DNA from: Pigoraptor chileana
Taxonomy: Eukaryota; Opisthokonta; Filasterea
Direction: 5' to 3'
DNA length: 21,559 nucleotides
NCBI GenBank assembly: GCA_943704495.1
Contig: CALSCR010002356.1
Coordinates: 1 to 21,559 of the forward strand
A program made the translations under genes and the position numbers. This document shows, one piece after another, positions 1 through 9,778 of the stretch. Every line of letters begins with the position of its first letter. Within the stretch, counting starts at the first letter, position 1. The notes beneath the pieces were generated by a model. It had not been told where the DNA came from. It ran no database searches and saw only the letters and a list, made by a program, of their open reading frames with translations.

Positions 1-17
1 CCCCCCCCCCCCCCCCC
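1..17. repeat. poly-C run at window edge
   Basis: Seventeen consecutive C bases open the window. This may be a real homopolymer or an assembly or contig-edge artefact. Nothing in the sequence decides between the two. Confidence 0.6.
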
Positions 18-363
18 AACATTTGAATGACATTTACCACACGTGCACGCGGGATGGATGAATTCGAGTAGTCCATCACGAAGTATTGACTTCACTCGGC
101 CACTCAACGCCCTTCACAATTGCGTCCTCACAAACAGGCATGCAACCACAATATCAAACAACAGCGAAACTGCCACGTGACACATCCAGACGGACATCCA
201 GCTGACGCAATCATCACAACATGAAAGAAAGCACTCTGCATCATCCCACAGTCCACCAGCTCTCGCAAATAACCATTTACAAACACGGAGAACAAAATAC
301 GACGATAATCATTGAACAGCGAACGACGATGGTAGCAACAGTATGAAACGAAAAGATGGGCTG
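18..363. other. non-coding stretch downstream of the small membrane-protein gene
   Basis: I find no exon with family similarity here. Open frames are short and lack clean splice signals. It would be the 3' flank of the minus-strand gene ending at 364, but I see no AATAAA on the minus strand in it. If that gene uses the possible donor at 396-395, further exons could lie here or beyond the window. Confidence 0.4.
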
Positions 364-677
364 CTAAAAGACAATGTGAGGCCAACAAGCACGCACCCAT
401 ACGACGGCGGGCGCAACCGTGTTGGAGCCCTTGTTGTTAGACAAGAACCGCCCAATGCAGTACACGAGCAGCAGTACCAGCAGCGACAGAAAGAAAGTGC
501 CAACAACCAGTCTGCAAAGATCACAAGCACATTGCGCAGATGGGATATGCATCAAGTTAGAGAAATGAGCATGACTTCACTTGCAGATTGCACTCCCGCG
601 AACATGATTTAGTTCTTGAATGGATGAACTCACCCTCCAATCTCATCGCCAGTGAGGCGTCCATCACTTGCCGTCAT
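364..677 (-). CDS. candidate 63-residue single-pass membrane protein, two exons
   Basis: I do not recognise a family. Exon 1 is 677-634: it opens with ATG in a good context (A at -3) and ends GG before a textbook GTGAGT donor. Exon 2 is 511-364, after a CTTTGCAG acceptor, and ends in TAG. The 122-base intron joins in phase 2, giving 192 coding bases exactly. The product has a short polar acidic N-terminus (residues 1-15), a strong hydrophobic segment at about 16-35 that ends in Tyr-Cys-Ile-Gly, then Arg-Phe and a polar tail (Ser-Asn-Asn-Lys-Gly). I infer a single membrane anchor; topology is uncertain. A second donor candidate follows Trp53 (396-395), so the true C-terminus could be different. 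An RFX/NF-Y-like box pair lies about 300 bases upstream. Codon phase and splice signals support it, but a chance arrangement cannot be excluded. Confidence 0.5.
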
Positions 678-980
678 TTTCGGGACTTAATAAACTGTCC
701 AATACAATGTATACGCGTGCGCTTTTGTGCGGGTCGTGTGTGCGTGCTATACCCTGTCTGTGGGCTCTTATGCTTGTGCCATCAGGAGGGGGGGGGGGGC
801 CTCACTAAAACACAAACGCACCAAACCGTGGTCTACCACAGATGATATGCATGCGGAATACAATGCTGTGTGCTGCCACTTGCTTTCTACAGGTGTTTGT
901 TGAGTAATGTAATAAGAGAAAAGCAAAAAAGAGCATGATGCATGTGACCATGCAGGTGTGTGTGCGACTGATCACCAGTC

Positions 981-1012
981 CCTAGCAACAGCCAGTGGCG
1001 CACGCTGATTGG
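981..1012 (+). promoter_or_regulatory. X-box plus Y-box (RFX / NF-Y type) module
   Basis: CCTAGCAACAG at 981-991 is followed 13 bases later by CTGATTGG at 1005-1012, an inverted CCAAT. The first matches the RFX X-box of MHC class II promoters and the second the NF-Y Y-box, in the same order. The gap is about one helical turn shorter than in the human HLA-DRA promoter as I remember it. It may serve the minus-strand gene starting at 677. Sequence match only. Confidence 0.45.
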
Positions 1013-1209
1013 TCGGCCACACTCACTCTGTCCGCATTCGATGGAAACATTTTTAGGCTAATTTAATTGGATGGACACTCTTGCTTGTTTCTCCCGCATA
1101 TATGCACACGCCTCTAACATTAACAGCAGCAAGAAGGTTGCAACAAAGTCGTTTTATTTGAGTTATATTCTCCTCCTGTTGCAGTTGAAGGAATGATCTT
1201 GGTCTCTAC

Positions 1210-1215
1210 TTTATT
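1210..1215 (-). terminator. possible poly(A) signal of HMG-CoA lyase
   Basis: The plus strand reads TTTATT, which is AATAAA on the minus strand, about 510 bases past the lyase stop. Another copy lies at 1153-1158. I see none closer to the stop. Choice between the two is not possible from sequence alone. Confidence 0.3.
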
Positions 1216-1724
1216 TCATTTCAACGTGTGTGGTATGTGCCCACGCACGTGCCAGTTGCATTCTTAGTGCGATCGGCCGATGTGCTCCTAATAAAAGCTT
1301 ATTAGCTTCAATGCCATAAACAGTGCACGGCCACGCAGATGCATGCTTGCTCAGTGACACAATAGATGCTTCAAGCGAAAGGAAATTTTTGTGCTGTGTT
1401 CATGGGGTAGTCTTCTGTCTTGGATCTTGCACCTCCCCTAAGACTGGTTCAGGGGGAGATTGTGGCAGCCTGTGCATCATTCGATAGTGAAGTATTTCTG
1501 CCAGCCTTCAGTTGTTGTACGATGAGCTGAGCGACGTCTGAGATGAGGCCCTTTGTTGATCTGACGCCTGTTGGGGGCACTGAAGCCAGTTCTCCAATCT
1601 GATATGAACAATAACAAAATTTTCTTGTTTTGTTCGTCTAGCAAAATGATACCACGCATTTCGTGCGTTTGAAGTGCAAGCGACAGCAGTGCCACCCGTG
1701 TTATTTAAAGTGGGATTAGATTGA

Positions 1725-4136
1725 TCAACACTTTGCGGCCTGTGCGCCCGCCGCAATCTGGCTGGGGAGACGTCCCTCCTTTGCGAGGATGGCCTTTGCC
1801 ACTTTCGACGCGGGATCCCGGCCAAGGACGCCCGAAATGAAAGCACCGGCGTCCACGAGGGGAGCCAACTGCACGCCCGTCTCAATGCCCATGCCGCGCA
1901 TCATATACACAACATCCTCTGTCGCAACATTCCCGGACGCTCCCTTTGCATACGGGCAGCCGCCGAGGCCGGCAACGGACGAATCGACGACAGAGATGCC
2001 GTGCTCGAGAGACACGTAAATGTTTGCGAGTGCTTGTCCGTAGGTGTCGTGGCAGTGCACAGCCAGCTTATCCTTGTCGATCACCGAGAGGACGGCGCGG
2101 AGCATGGTCGCAAAGGTGCCTACGTCGTGTGGCGGCCGATTGTGTGAGTAATTGGATGAGCACAAACAGGCATGCGGCACGCACACACACACACACACAT
2201 ACACATGCACACGCACACACACACACACATACACATGCACACGCACACACATACACACACACACACACAGAGCACACATATACAAACACATGCACCGCAT
2301 AATAGCACATCCACACGCACATACCTGGAGTCCCAACACCGATTGTATCACCAAGCGAGATCTCGTAACAGCCCATGTCCAAGAGGCGCTTCGCAACGTA
2401 TGCAACCTTTTTGGGGTCAATGTCACCTTCGTACGGACATCCGACGACGCACGACACGTAACTAAATAAGTCACGTGGTGGTCATTTTGGGTTGCGGGGA
2501 TTATGTAAGAGAAGAATGACGGACCAAACAGAGCAGTAAGCAACACAACCACTGTCAAAACGAAGTGGCATAGGAGTGGGAGTGTGAGGAGCGGAGCAGA
2601 GGTCGTTGTTGGGCACTGGATGCACGACAGCGAAGACAGCATACTACTGGCAATACAATGATGAAATCCACATGGTCACACTCACACCACTGCACTTCAC
2701 ACATGCATACACACAGACACACAGACGCAGATGCACACACACACATACACACACACGCGTGCGCACACACACACACGTACACTCACTCACCACGCACACA
2801 TACCCACACAGACACGCACACACACAGACACGCACAGACACGCACGCACACACGCACACATGCACACACGCACCCGCGCAGGCGAACACCCTTCTCCTTG
2901 GCAAGTCGGCAGACCTCCTCGTTACGCGCGAGGCTCTCTTCAATGGTCGCATTGATGTTCTTCTTCTGAAAGGCCTCTGACGCCGCGCCAAATATGCAGA
3001 TCTCATCCGCCCCGGCAGCAACGGCAGTCTCGAATCCCTTCATATTGGGCGCAAGGACGGGGTACGAGACGCCGGGAAGACGCACAAGCTGCTTCAGGAT
3101 CTCCGCGTGGTCGCCCATCTGCATGTGTTGAGTGCGCGTGGTCGCACAAAAACAGAGATTAATCAGTTGCGGAAGAACAATCAATGCAATTCAAGCAACA
3201 CATCACACATATGACATATTCACATTGCGCATGACCTCGGCGACACTCGGCAAATCATCCAACACGCACACGCACGCACACACATGTGCACGCACACAAG
3301 TGAACATACCTGTGGCACCCATTTTGGCGAAACAAAGCTCGTGCATTCGATTGTTTTCAGTCCAGTCTTTCCAAGCATGTCAATCAGCTTGAGCTTCGTC
3401 GGTGTTGTAATGAGCTGTGTGTGGCATGTGAGTATCAATTGCGGCACGTGATATGCATTTGTGATTGTGCGCACGTGTGCGATATAGTGTATGTGTTTGA
3501 GTATAGAAGCAGTAGGTTGAGTCACACATAGCGCCGGAAACACAAATGATGTCAAATCGAGTAAGACTTCTTCCTTGCTACAGTCACTCACTTCAGACAT
3601 ATTCAAAGAAACACATGCAGCAACTGTTTACGCCATAACGGACGACAGCATACAGACGCTACTTGCACACCTGCTTCTCGTTTTGGAGGCCATCTCGCGG
3701 ACCCACTTCGACTACTTTTACGGACTTTGGAATGTTCTGAGATGAGGATCATTGCAGCAGCAAAATACGCAAAAAACAAAGAACGAGCATGAGTTAGAAA
3801 AGGGAGCAAGTCTGCAATTGCATATTGGGTGTGTGTTTCTGAGTGTGTGAGAGACGTGTGCTGTGTGTGTGTGCTGTGTGTGTTGTGGGTATGCGTATGC
3901 CTGAGGGTGAGTTATGATGCGTGCTTCTGCGTGTGTGGAATGTGCGCAGGGTGCGTGTGTGGAATGTGCGCAGGGTGCGTGTGTGGAATGTGCGCAGGGT
4001 GCGCGTGTGGATTGTGCGCAGGGTGCGCGCGTGTGTGTGTGCATGTGTGTGCATCACCCACTGTTGTGGCGGCCACGTGGAGGCTCCTGCGTGCCTGGCC
4101 AGAGGAGGCCAGGCGTGCAATACTCAACACCCGCAT
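1725..4136 (-). CDS. HMGCL: hydroxymethylglutaryl-CoA lyase, mitochondrial
   Basis: Cleaves HMG-CoA to acetoacetate and acetyl-CoA, the last step of leucine breakdown and ketone formation. Six coding exons: 4136-4062, 3736-3671, 3414-3310, 3118-2874, 2461-2325, 2119-1725. They total 1023 bases (340 residues; human is 325). The N-terminus (residues 1-25) is rich in Arg, Ser, Leu and Ala without acidic residues, as in a mitochondrial presequence; the start ATG has A at -3. The TIM-barrel core begins [12 protein letters not shown]. Residues matching the human active site are present: Arg39, Asp40, Glu70, His231 and His233 (in VHCHDTYGQ), and Cys264 in the [12 protein letters not shown] loop. The C-terminus ends AAKC rather than human-like CKL, so no peroxisomal tripeptide. 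The first donor (ACA|GTGGGT) is weak but is the only one nearby that keeps phase. An in-frame upstream ATG exists but adds non-conserved sequence. It is divergent from the photolyase gene, with starts 563 bases apart. Confidence 0.95.
2180..2320. repeat. (CA)n microsatellite in lyase intron 5
   Basis: Imperfect CA/TG repeat filling much of intron 2120-2324. On the sense (minus) strand it is UG-rich and begins close to the 5' splice site (GTATGTGCGTGTG). Several long apparent reading frames here are by-products of the repeat. Confidence 0.85.
2700..2873. repeat. (CA)n microsatellite abutting a lyase 5' splice site
   Basis: CA-rich tract with CG interruptions in intron 2462-2873. On the sense strand the intron opens GTGCGTGTGTGCATG, so the donor is itself part of the UG repeat. 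Confidence 0.85.
3931..4026. repeat. 24-base minisatellite, four copies, in lyase intron 1
   Basis: Four contiguous 24-base units start at 3931, 3955, 3979 and 4003. The first three are identical and the fourth differs at two positions. Each contains the core AATGTGCGCAGGGTGC (AT to TT in the last). It lies 35 bases from the intron 1 donor. No spacers, so this is not a CRISPR array. Confidence 0.9.
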
Positions 4137-4698
4137 CCTATTGCTTGCCTTTGACAGGAGCTTCGTCAGAGTCCACAGTTGCCCTTCGGTTTGTCGATAT
4201 TGCCAAGCGAATCTCACTGATATATGACTGTGCGTTGTCATCTCAATACTCATCTGTTTTGTGTTGCGCATAGTCACGTGCGCAGAGTCACCTAAATTAC
4301 CATAAATGTATACAATGTGACACGAATTGCCATATGTGATCCCGCTGTTACCCCAGTCTAGATGACTCATGCACACGCACACGCACACGCACACGCACAC
4401 GCACACGCACACGCACACCCACCTACACACACACACACACCCACACACCCACACTACACACACAACTCCCCTATCCTAAGCATATATGGCACACATTAAT
4501 CCTCAAGCGAACACACATTTTGCTGGCATGAACATCGCGCATTTGAGGACAGCACAAGGCCTCAGTTTCCTTGTGCGTGGGCATTCCTTTCTACTGCGTG
4601 GCGGGCCATTCTGTCAGCTCCACACAACAGGGCATCCGTGCTTCATTAGCCGTTGTGCAAGCGTCGGTGCATCTTTCGCGCACAATAGCCCTCCTTGG
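4137..4698. promoter_or_regulatory. divergent promoter region between HMGCL and the photolyase gene
   Basis: About 560 bases separate the two start codons, which point away from each other, so this must hold promoter material for both. It contains a CACGTG E-box at about 4275 in the context AGTCACGTGCGC and a (CACACG)n/(CA)n tract at about 4371-4455. No TATA box is evident. Part of it (from 4486) stays open in frame with photolyase exon 1 and may be 5' UTR. Confidence 0.5.
4371..4455. repeat. (CACACG)n / (CA)n microsatellite in the divergent promoter
   Basis: Regular CACACG hexamers followed by CA-rich sequence. Alternating purine-pyrimidine tracts of this kind can adopt left-handed DNA, which could matter in a shared promoter; that is inference. 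Confidence 0.8.
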
Positions 4699-5939
4699 AT
4701 GAATTCACATTTACGGTCGCTGTTGTCTTCCGCCGCAAATACTGCCGCGGGAATGAAGAGCGCAAAGAGACCCAAGGCCGAGGTCGAGGACTGCGACGGT
4801 AAGGCGTCAAAGGATCCAGTAAATATAGTTAAAACACGCACCCATACACACAAAGGCAGTTTACTTTTGTTGTTGATGGACGAAGACGCATGAACGACTG
4901 ACAGCACGCATAGTCAGTGGTAACAATTATATTGATGATCCAATCCAGTTGATCCACCCACCTGCACAACGGCACTCACTTAATTGCCCGGCCATTCCCT
5001 CGACTGCGTTTAAAAAGCCCCTGTGATGCCCCTTGATGCCTGCCTCCATCATGCTCATTTATTGAACTTACATCCTTTTGCATTCCTGCACAGAAGCAAC
5101 GGTGGAAAGCAAAGGCAAGCGGCCAAAGACAGACGGCGACAGTGATGTCGGTGGTGCATCTGCAGTTTCGTCGCATCCGTCCGCACGCCCCGTCGAGAGT
5201 GCCGTGAACCCACGTCGACTGAGGCACGTGACCCAGAGGAAGGAGCCTGCCGCGGGCGACGCCGTTGTCTACTGGATGAGCCGCGATCAGCGGGTGCATG
5301 GTGGGATCACGTTAATCGAACTGCGCTGTGCGTGTGTGTGTGCGTGCGTGCGTGCGTGCGGCGTATGTATGTGCGTGTGTGAGTGTGTGTGTAAGTGAGT
5401 TTGCAAGTGTGTGTGTATGCAAGTGTATGTGTGTATAAGTGTGTAAGAGAAGTGTGTATGTGTGTAAGTGTGTGTGTGCGCGTGCTTAACTATGAACAAT
5501 TGAATAATTCTCCATACCCACACACTCGCACATCCACGTGTGGCGAGCGCAGACAACTGGGCACTGCTTTACGCGCAGCACACGGCCATTGCACTCGGAG
5601 TGCCGCTCGTCGTCGTCTTCAATGTTGTGCCCACATTCCTCGAGGCAACCGAGCGCCAGTATGGCTTCATGCTCAAAGGCCTCAAGGAAGTGGAGTCGGT
5701 GCGTGCTGTGCGTCCTGATGCTACACCATCTTGTTGTTATTTCCGTCTGTTGTTACGTCATGTTGTTACTTTCGTCTATTGTTGTGTAATGAGATTGCAA
5801 GCGCACTGCTTTGTCTGAGAGTGCCAATGTTAACGCAGCCGCTGACACAAACAGACACTTGCGAGTAGTGTGCTTTTGAGTGCACTTTGTTGTAAGGGCG
5901 CACCCACTCCTGTCATCACCACGCATGCATCATGCATCC

Positions 5940-5984
<45 letters not shown>

Positions 5985-7597
5985 GAGTCGATGGGCATAT
6001 GCCTAAGGCGTTTTGAGTACTCAAGGTCTCTCTCTCTCTCTTTGCGGAGTTGTGAAGTCCATGGGCACAGCGCCTATGACACTGACTTGAATCCTACATC
6101 TCTTTGCGGAGTCCATGGACACAGCGCCCAAGACACTGACTTAAATCCTACGCCTCTCTCTCTGTGTCTCTCCCTCCCCCCCTCCTCTCGTCCGTTCTGT
6201 CTGCACAGGGCCTGCGTGCACTGAACATTGGCTTTCGTCTCACAATGGGCGATCCGCGAGTGACCATTCCGGCGACGGTGGCTGAACTGCGCGCGCGAGT
6301 GGCTGTCGTCGACTTCAGTCCCGTGCGCGTGCCGCTCGGCTGGGTTGCGGCAGTCGCAGCGTCTCTCAACACTGCCGGGGTGCCTTTTGTTCAGGTGCGG
6401 GACGATGGTGGTGTGTGTCTGTGTGTGTCGTGTGTCTCATATGTGTGCGTTCTTGATGCCAACTCATTCTCCCCGAAATAGCCTAAGCTCATGTACCATT
6501 AATGGACATCCGTTCCTGCACAAACAAATACACACACACACACACACACACCCACAGGTCGACGCCCACAACGTGGTCCCGTGCTGGGTTGCATCAGACA
6601 AGTGCGAGTACGCCGCCCGCACAATCCGCAGCAAAATACACACGAAAATGGGAGAATTTCTAACAGAATACCCACCGCTCTTGCGCCATCCGACGGCGCC
6701 CCCAACCGTTGCCACGCAACCGGTCGACTGGGTCGCCGCAGACGCATCACTGACCATCGACCGCACCGTGAAGGAAGTGGCGGGAATACCGGCGGGTCAT
6801 GCGGCGGGAATGGCCGTCCTCGCGCGCTTTTGCGAGAAGGGTACAAAGGCATATGGCACGCAGAGAAACGACCCCACTAAGGGCGCACTGAGTGGCGTCT
6901 CGCCCTATCTGCACTTTGGTATGTAAGGCCACGTGAGCTCTGCTCTTGCCGTTTGGTGCAATACTGCCGAATGACTGACGGATGTTTTGAGGACGCAATG
7001 TGTTGGTGGATAAGAGTGCGTGCATGGCCACGCGGCACGTGATTGCCTCTCGAGTTGAGCTTATGTCAATATCTGTGCAATAACCGCACCCGCCCACTGA
7101 CACCGATCGATGAAAAGTGCATTCTGAGTAGGTGGTCTCTCTCATTCCTTATCCAACAGTGATGAGTCAATATCCGCAAAATCATGAATCTCACACCTCT
7201 TCGCCACACAAACGCCACGCACACACGCACATACATACACAGGTCAAATTTCGCCGCAGCGGTGTATCCTCGCGGCGGTTGGCGCAAAAAAGACAATCGG
7301 CGCAAAGTCGAAAGAAATTGTGGCGAGTTGCGATGCGTTCATTGAGGAGTGTCTCGTGAGGCGAGAACTCGCAGACAATTTCTGCTTTTTCAATCCCGCA
7401 TACGATCGATTGGAGGGGGCGTATGCGTGGGCGCGTGAGACACTTGAAGCACACTCTGCCGATGCGCGCGAATTTGTGTACGAGGAGGGCGAACTCGAGC
7501 GTGGGGAGACGCACGATTTGCTGTGGAATGCGGCGCAGCTGCAGATGGTCCGGGATGGCAAGATGCACGGATTTCTGAGGTGTGTGCGTGTGTGCCT

Positions 7598-7628
<31 letters not shown>

Positions 7629-8858
7629 CGTGTATGTGTGAATATGTTTTCAAGATGCATCTGTGTTCAGTTCCCGTGACCCCTTGAAAGCAATCGCATT
7701 TTGTGGGCACTCTGTGGGTCGCTGGACGTGCGCAATTGCAGCTTAAGCGCTCTCATCCGATCAACGCTTTTCCCTCCTGTTTGCATTGTGTGTTCCTGCC
7801 GCCAATGCGATGCCATTGCGGTTGGCCACGTGAAATGTGCTTGTCTCGCCCGTTTGCGACAGAATGTACTGGGCAAAAAAGATACTCGAGTGGACTGCGT
7901 CTCCGTCCGAAGCACTGCGCATCGCAATCCGCCTCAACGATCGCTACAGTGTCGACGGCAGAGACCCAAACGGCTATGTCGGTGTGTGGTGTGTGTGTGC
8001 GTGTGTGTGCGTGTGTGTGTGTTTTGTGTGTGTGCGCGCGCGCGTGTGTGTGTGTGCGTTTGTGTGCGTGTGGGAACGAATTATAACTGGTTTCTGGGTG
8101 GCGATTTCGTGTGCGTGTATCAGCAAAGATAGAAGGAGGGCTTGTTTGCAGGGACACAGGGAGGGGCTGTGGCTGTGTCTGTCCTTACGATGGCGCAGGT
8201 GTTAGGGAATGCACTTTGCAGTCTCGCCATAGTCAATGGCAGATTCTGTCCATTTGGGCTATGCAACAGTGTGCTGATATGCACTGTGGTTTGTACGTTG
8301 TGTGGATTTGTGTGTATGCGCAGGCTGCATGTGGTCCATTGCTGGAATCCATGACCAAGGATGGGGCGAGAGGGTGGGTCTGCCGCCATGTCTGTCACGT
8401 GTCCACATGTGTCACATGCTGTTTGGCATGTTGGCCGGTTGCTTGTCTGTCTTTGGTGTGTGGCAATGGAAGCATGAGTAACACGCTGTGCCTGGTCCCA
8501 TACCCACACAGTCCAAATGTGCATCTGTTACGTCCCTGTCCAGCTCTGTTACTGCTCATGTGTCTGCATGTTTCCTCGTCACCTATGGATGACAAAGCAG
8601 TAACAGTTTGTGTCATTCATTCTGTTTCCTGTGTGCTTTTCAGGCGGTGTTTGGGAAGATTCGCTTCATGAACTACGCCGGATGCAAACGCAAATTCGAT
8701 GTGGACGCCTTCATCGCCAGGTATGCCCTTGACCGTCTGGACTCGGGCCTCAGGGCTTCCCTCTTCACACCTCACAGCCACACTGTTCCTCTGCTGTTGT
8801 GGTGTATTGTCTATGGACAAAGTGGCCTTGTATCATATATGGCGATGAGATGGCGACG

Positions 8859-8897
<39 letters not shown>

Positions 8898-9130
8898 CAT
8901 GTGTGTATGTGTGCGTGTGCGTGTTTCCTTTTTACTAGTCTTGCAATCCTGGAGTTATGGTTGTGATGGTCGTTTTTGCGTTTTTGGGCGTCGCATCAGT
9001 CATTGAACTTGTCACTGTCAATTTGAACATTGTGAGCAGGTATCCTTCCAAACCCACTGGAAAGGCAGTGGCGGAAAAACGTTCCGTTGAAAAATACGGC
9101 AAGAAAAAGGGACCGTCCACGTACAAGTAG
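4699..9130 (+). CDS. class II CPD (deoxyribodipyrimidine) photolyase
   Basis: Light-driven flavoenzyme that splits cyclobutane pyrimidine dimers. Ten exons: 4699-4798, 5094-5300, 5553-5698, 6209-6394, 6558-6918, 7243-7579, 7863-7981, 8324-8373, 8644-8720, 9040-9130. They total 1674 bases (557 residues) with every phase matching. The antenna domain starts near residue 90 ([16 protein letters not shown]). Both class 2 signatures are complete: [15 protein letters not shown] at 366-380 and [10 protein letters not shown]...FGKIRFMN at 493-512. FAD-domain blocks such as [20 protein letters not shown] are also present. The C-terminus is basic ([12 protein letters not shown]). Residues 1-89 are not conserved and carry two KRPK motifs, one in each of exons 1 and 2. 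The start is uncertain: 4699 gives a presequence-like N-terminus but a weak context, 4753 has a better context and gives 539 residues, and 4486 is the first ATG after an in-frame stop. Confidence 0.95.
5329..5495. repeat. (TG)n-rich tract in photolyase intron 2
   Basis: Imperfect TG repeat with TGCG and TAAG interruptions in intron 5301-5552, beginning about 30 bases after the donor. It has no coding support. Confidence 0.8.
5941..5981. repeat. (CT)20 microsatellite
   Basis: An almost perfect CT run in photolyase intron 3, directly before the first unit of the dispersed repeat described at 5982-6153. Confidence 0.95.
5982..6153 (+). repeat. three tandem units of a dispersed repeat
   Basis: Units lie at about 5982-6026 (diverged), 6041-6099 and 6100-6153. 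The shared core is GGAGTCCATGGGCACAGCGC, followed by CTAAGACACTGACTTGAAT and CCTAC, with CT-rich sequence between units. Relatives occur inverted at 11025-11066, 16994-17034 and 17079-17124. The element sits in photolyase intron 3. The GACTTGAATCC stretch resembles a pol III B box at 8 of 11 positions, which is suggestive only. Family unknown to me. Confidence 0.75.
6526..6556. repeat. (CA)n tract at the 3' end of photolyase intron 4
   Basis: CA repeat running into the CCCACAG acceptor at 6557. The same intron opens with a GT-rich stretch from 6395 on, so its two ends are complementary. Confidence 0.85.
7580..7645. repeat. (TG)n tract starting at the photolyase intron 6 donor
   Basis: The donor GT is the first unit of the repeat: GTGTGTGCGTGTGTG onwards. 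It occupies the first 65 or so bases of intron 7580-7862. Confidence 0.85.
7982..8072. repeat. (TG)n tract starting at the photolyase intron 7 donor
   Basis: The intron opens GTGTGTGGTGTGTGTG and continues as TG repeat with a CG-rich interruption (GCGCGCGCG) near 8035. Same arrangement as intron 6. Confidence 0.85.
8860..8925. repeat. (TG)n microsatellite in photolyase intron 9
   Basis: TG repeat in the middle of intron 8721-9039, not at a splice site. Confidence 0.85.
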
Positions 9131-9531
9131 ACGTCGATGCATGAGGTGGTCAGCTGCATTGCGTGTGGGTGTCTGTGTGCACGACTCTTTCTCTGCGCGA
9201 AAATGAATTGAAATTGCAGGAAGAGACTTTTCCGATACTTGTCATTGGTGGGCGTACAAATACGGATTACACGTGCGTGTGCATGTGTGTGTTCTTGCAA
9301 TAGCACGATTACGTCAGCGCTGGCAGCACATGGCACCTTCAATGGACGGATGTGAATCGCATGATTACTGTGTGCAATCGCAACATTATGCTCGTGACGC
9401 ACACGCTGGTTGAATTGGACACAGCCAAAACAATGCTCCACGATGGAAGTCCGCACACAGCGCAAGAATCGACACGTTTTTGTTGGAGTGAACTCACTGT
9501 CGGTTGGCACTTAGCCAATAACATACGCCAC

Positions 9532-9611
9532 TGACCGACTAAGCCGTAGTAACACACAAACAGTGACCGACTGAACTGTAGTAACACACCGACTGAACCG
9601 TAGTGACACAA
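9532..9611. repeat. three-copy minisatellite
   Basis: Three imperfect units of about 25-32 bases built on GACCGACTGAACYGTAGT followed by AACACAC. The last unit is truncated at its start. Confidence 0.8.
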
Positions 9612-9778
9612 CAAGGTCACGTGGGAAAGCGAGGTGGGCGGAGGCAGCGAACGTTACTGTATGCGCACTAGGAGACACATCACGCATGACGACACAGGAG
9701 CCCAACACACATTGACATGTGTCATGTGTGTCGCCCAAAAACACACACACACACATTGTTCGCAAGGAACGGGAGACA

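Larger units (their letters stand above)
678..1724. other. intergenic region: 3' flank of HMG-CoA lyase and upstream flank of the small gene
   Basis: No convincing coding exon. It holds a G11 run at 788-798, an X-Y box pair at 981-1012, and possible poly(A) signals. A 41-codon plus-strand frame starting at 1071 has no splice or family support and I do not call it. Confidence 0.5.

Noticed and set aside
343-612. Plus-strand frame of 89 residues
   Set aside because: It lies opposite the candidate membrane-protein exons. Low-complexity Gln/Arg content and no splice or family support.
1071-1196. 41-codon plus-strand frame with a hydrophobic end
   Set aside because: It follows the X-Y module in the expected direction but has no splice sites or similarity, and its length is within chance.
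2068-2469. His/Thr-rich and Cys/Val-rich frames over CA repeats
   Set aside because: Translations of the intronic CA/TG microsatellite. The real exon parts belong to HMG-CoA lyase. The same applies to similar frames near 2606-2980, 3718-4044, 5287-5556 and 7983-8157.
3931-4026. CRISPR-like repeat array
   Set aside because: The units are contiguous with no spacers and the genome is eukaryotic. It is a minisatellite.
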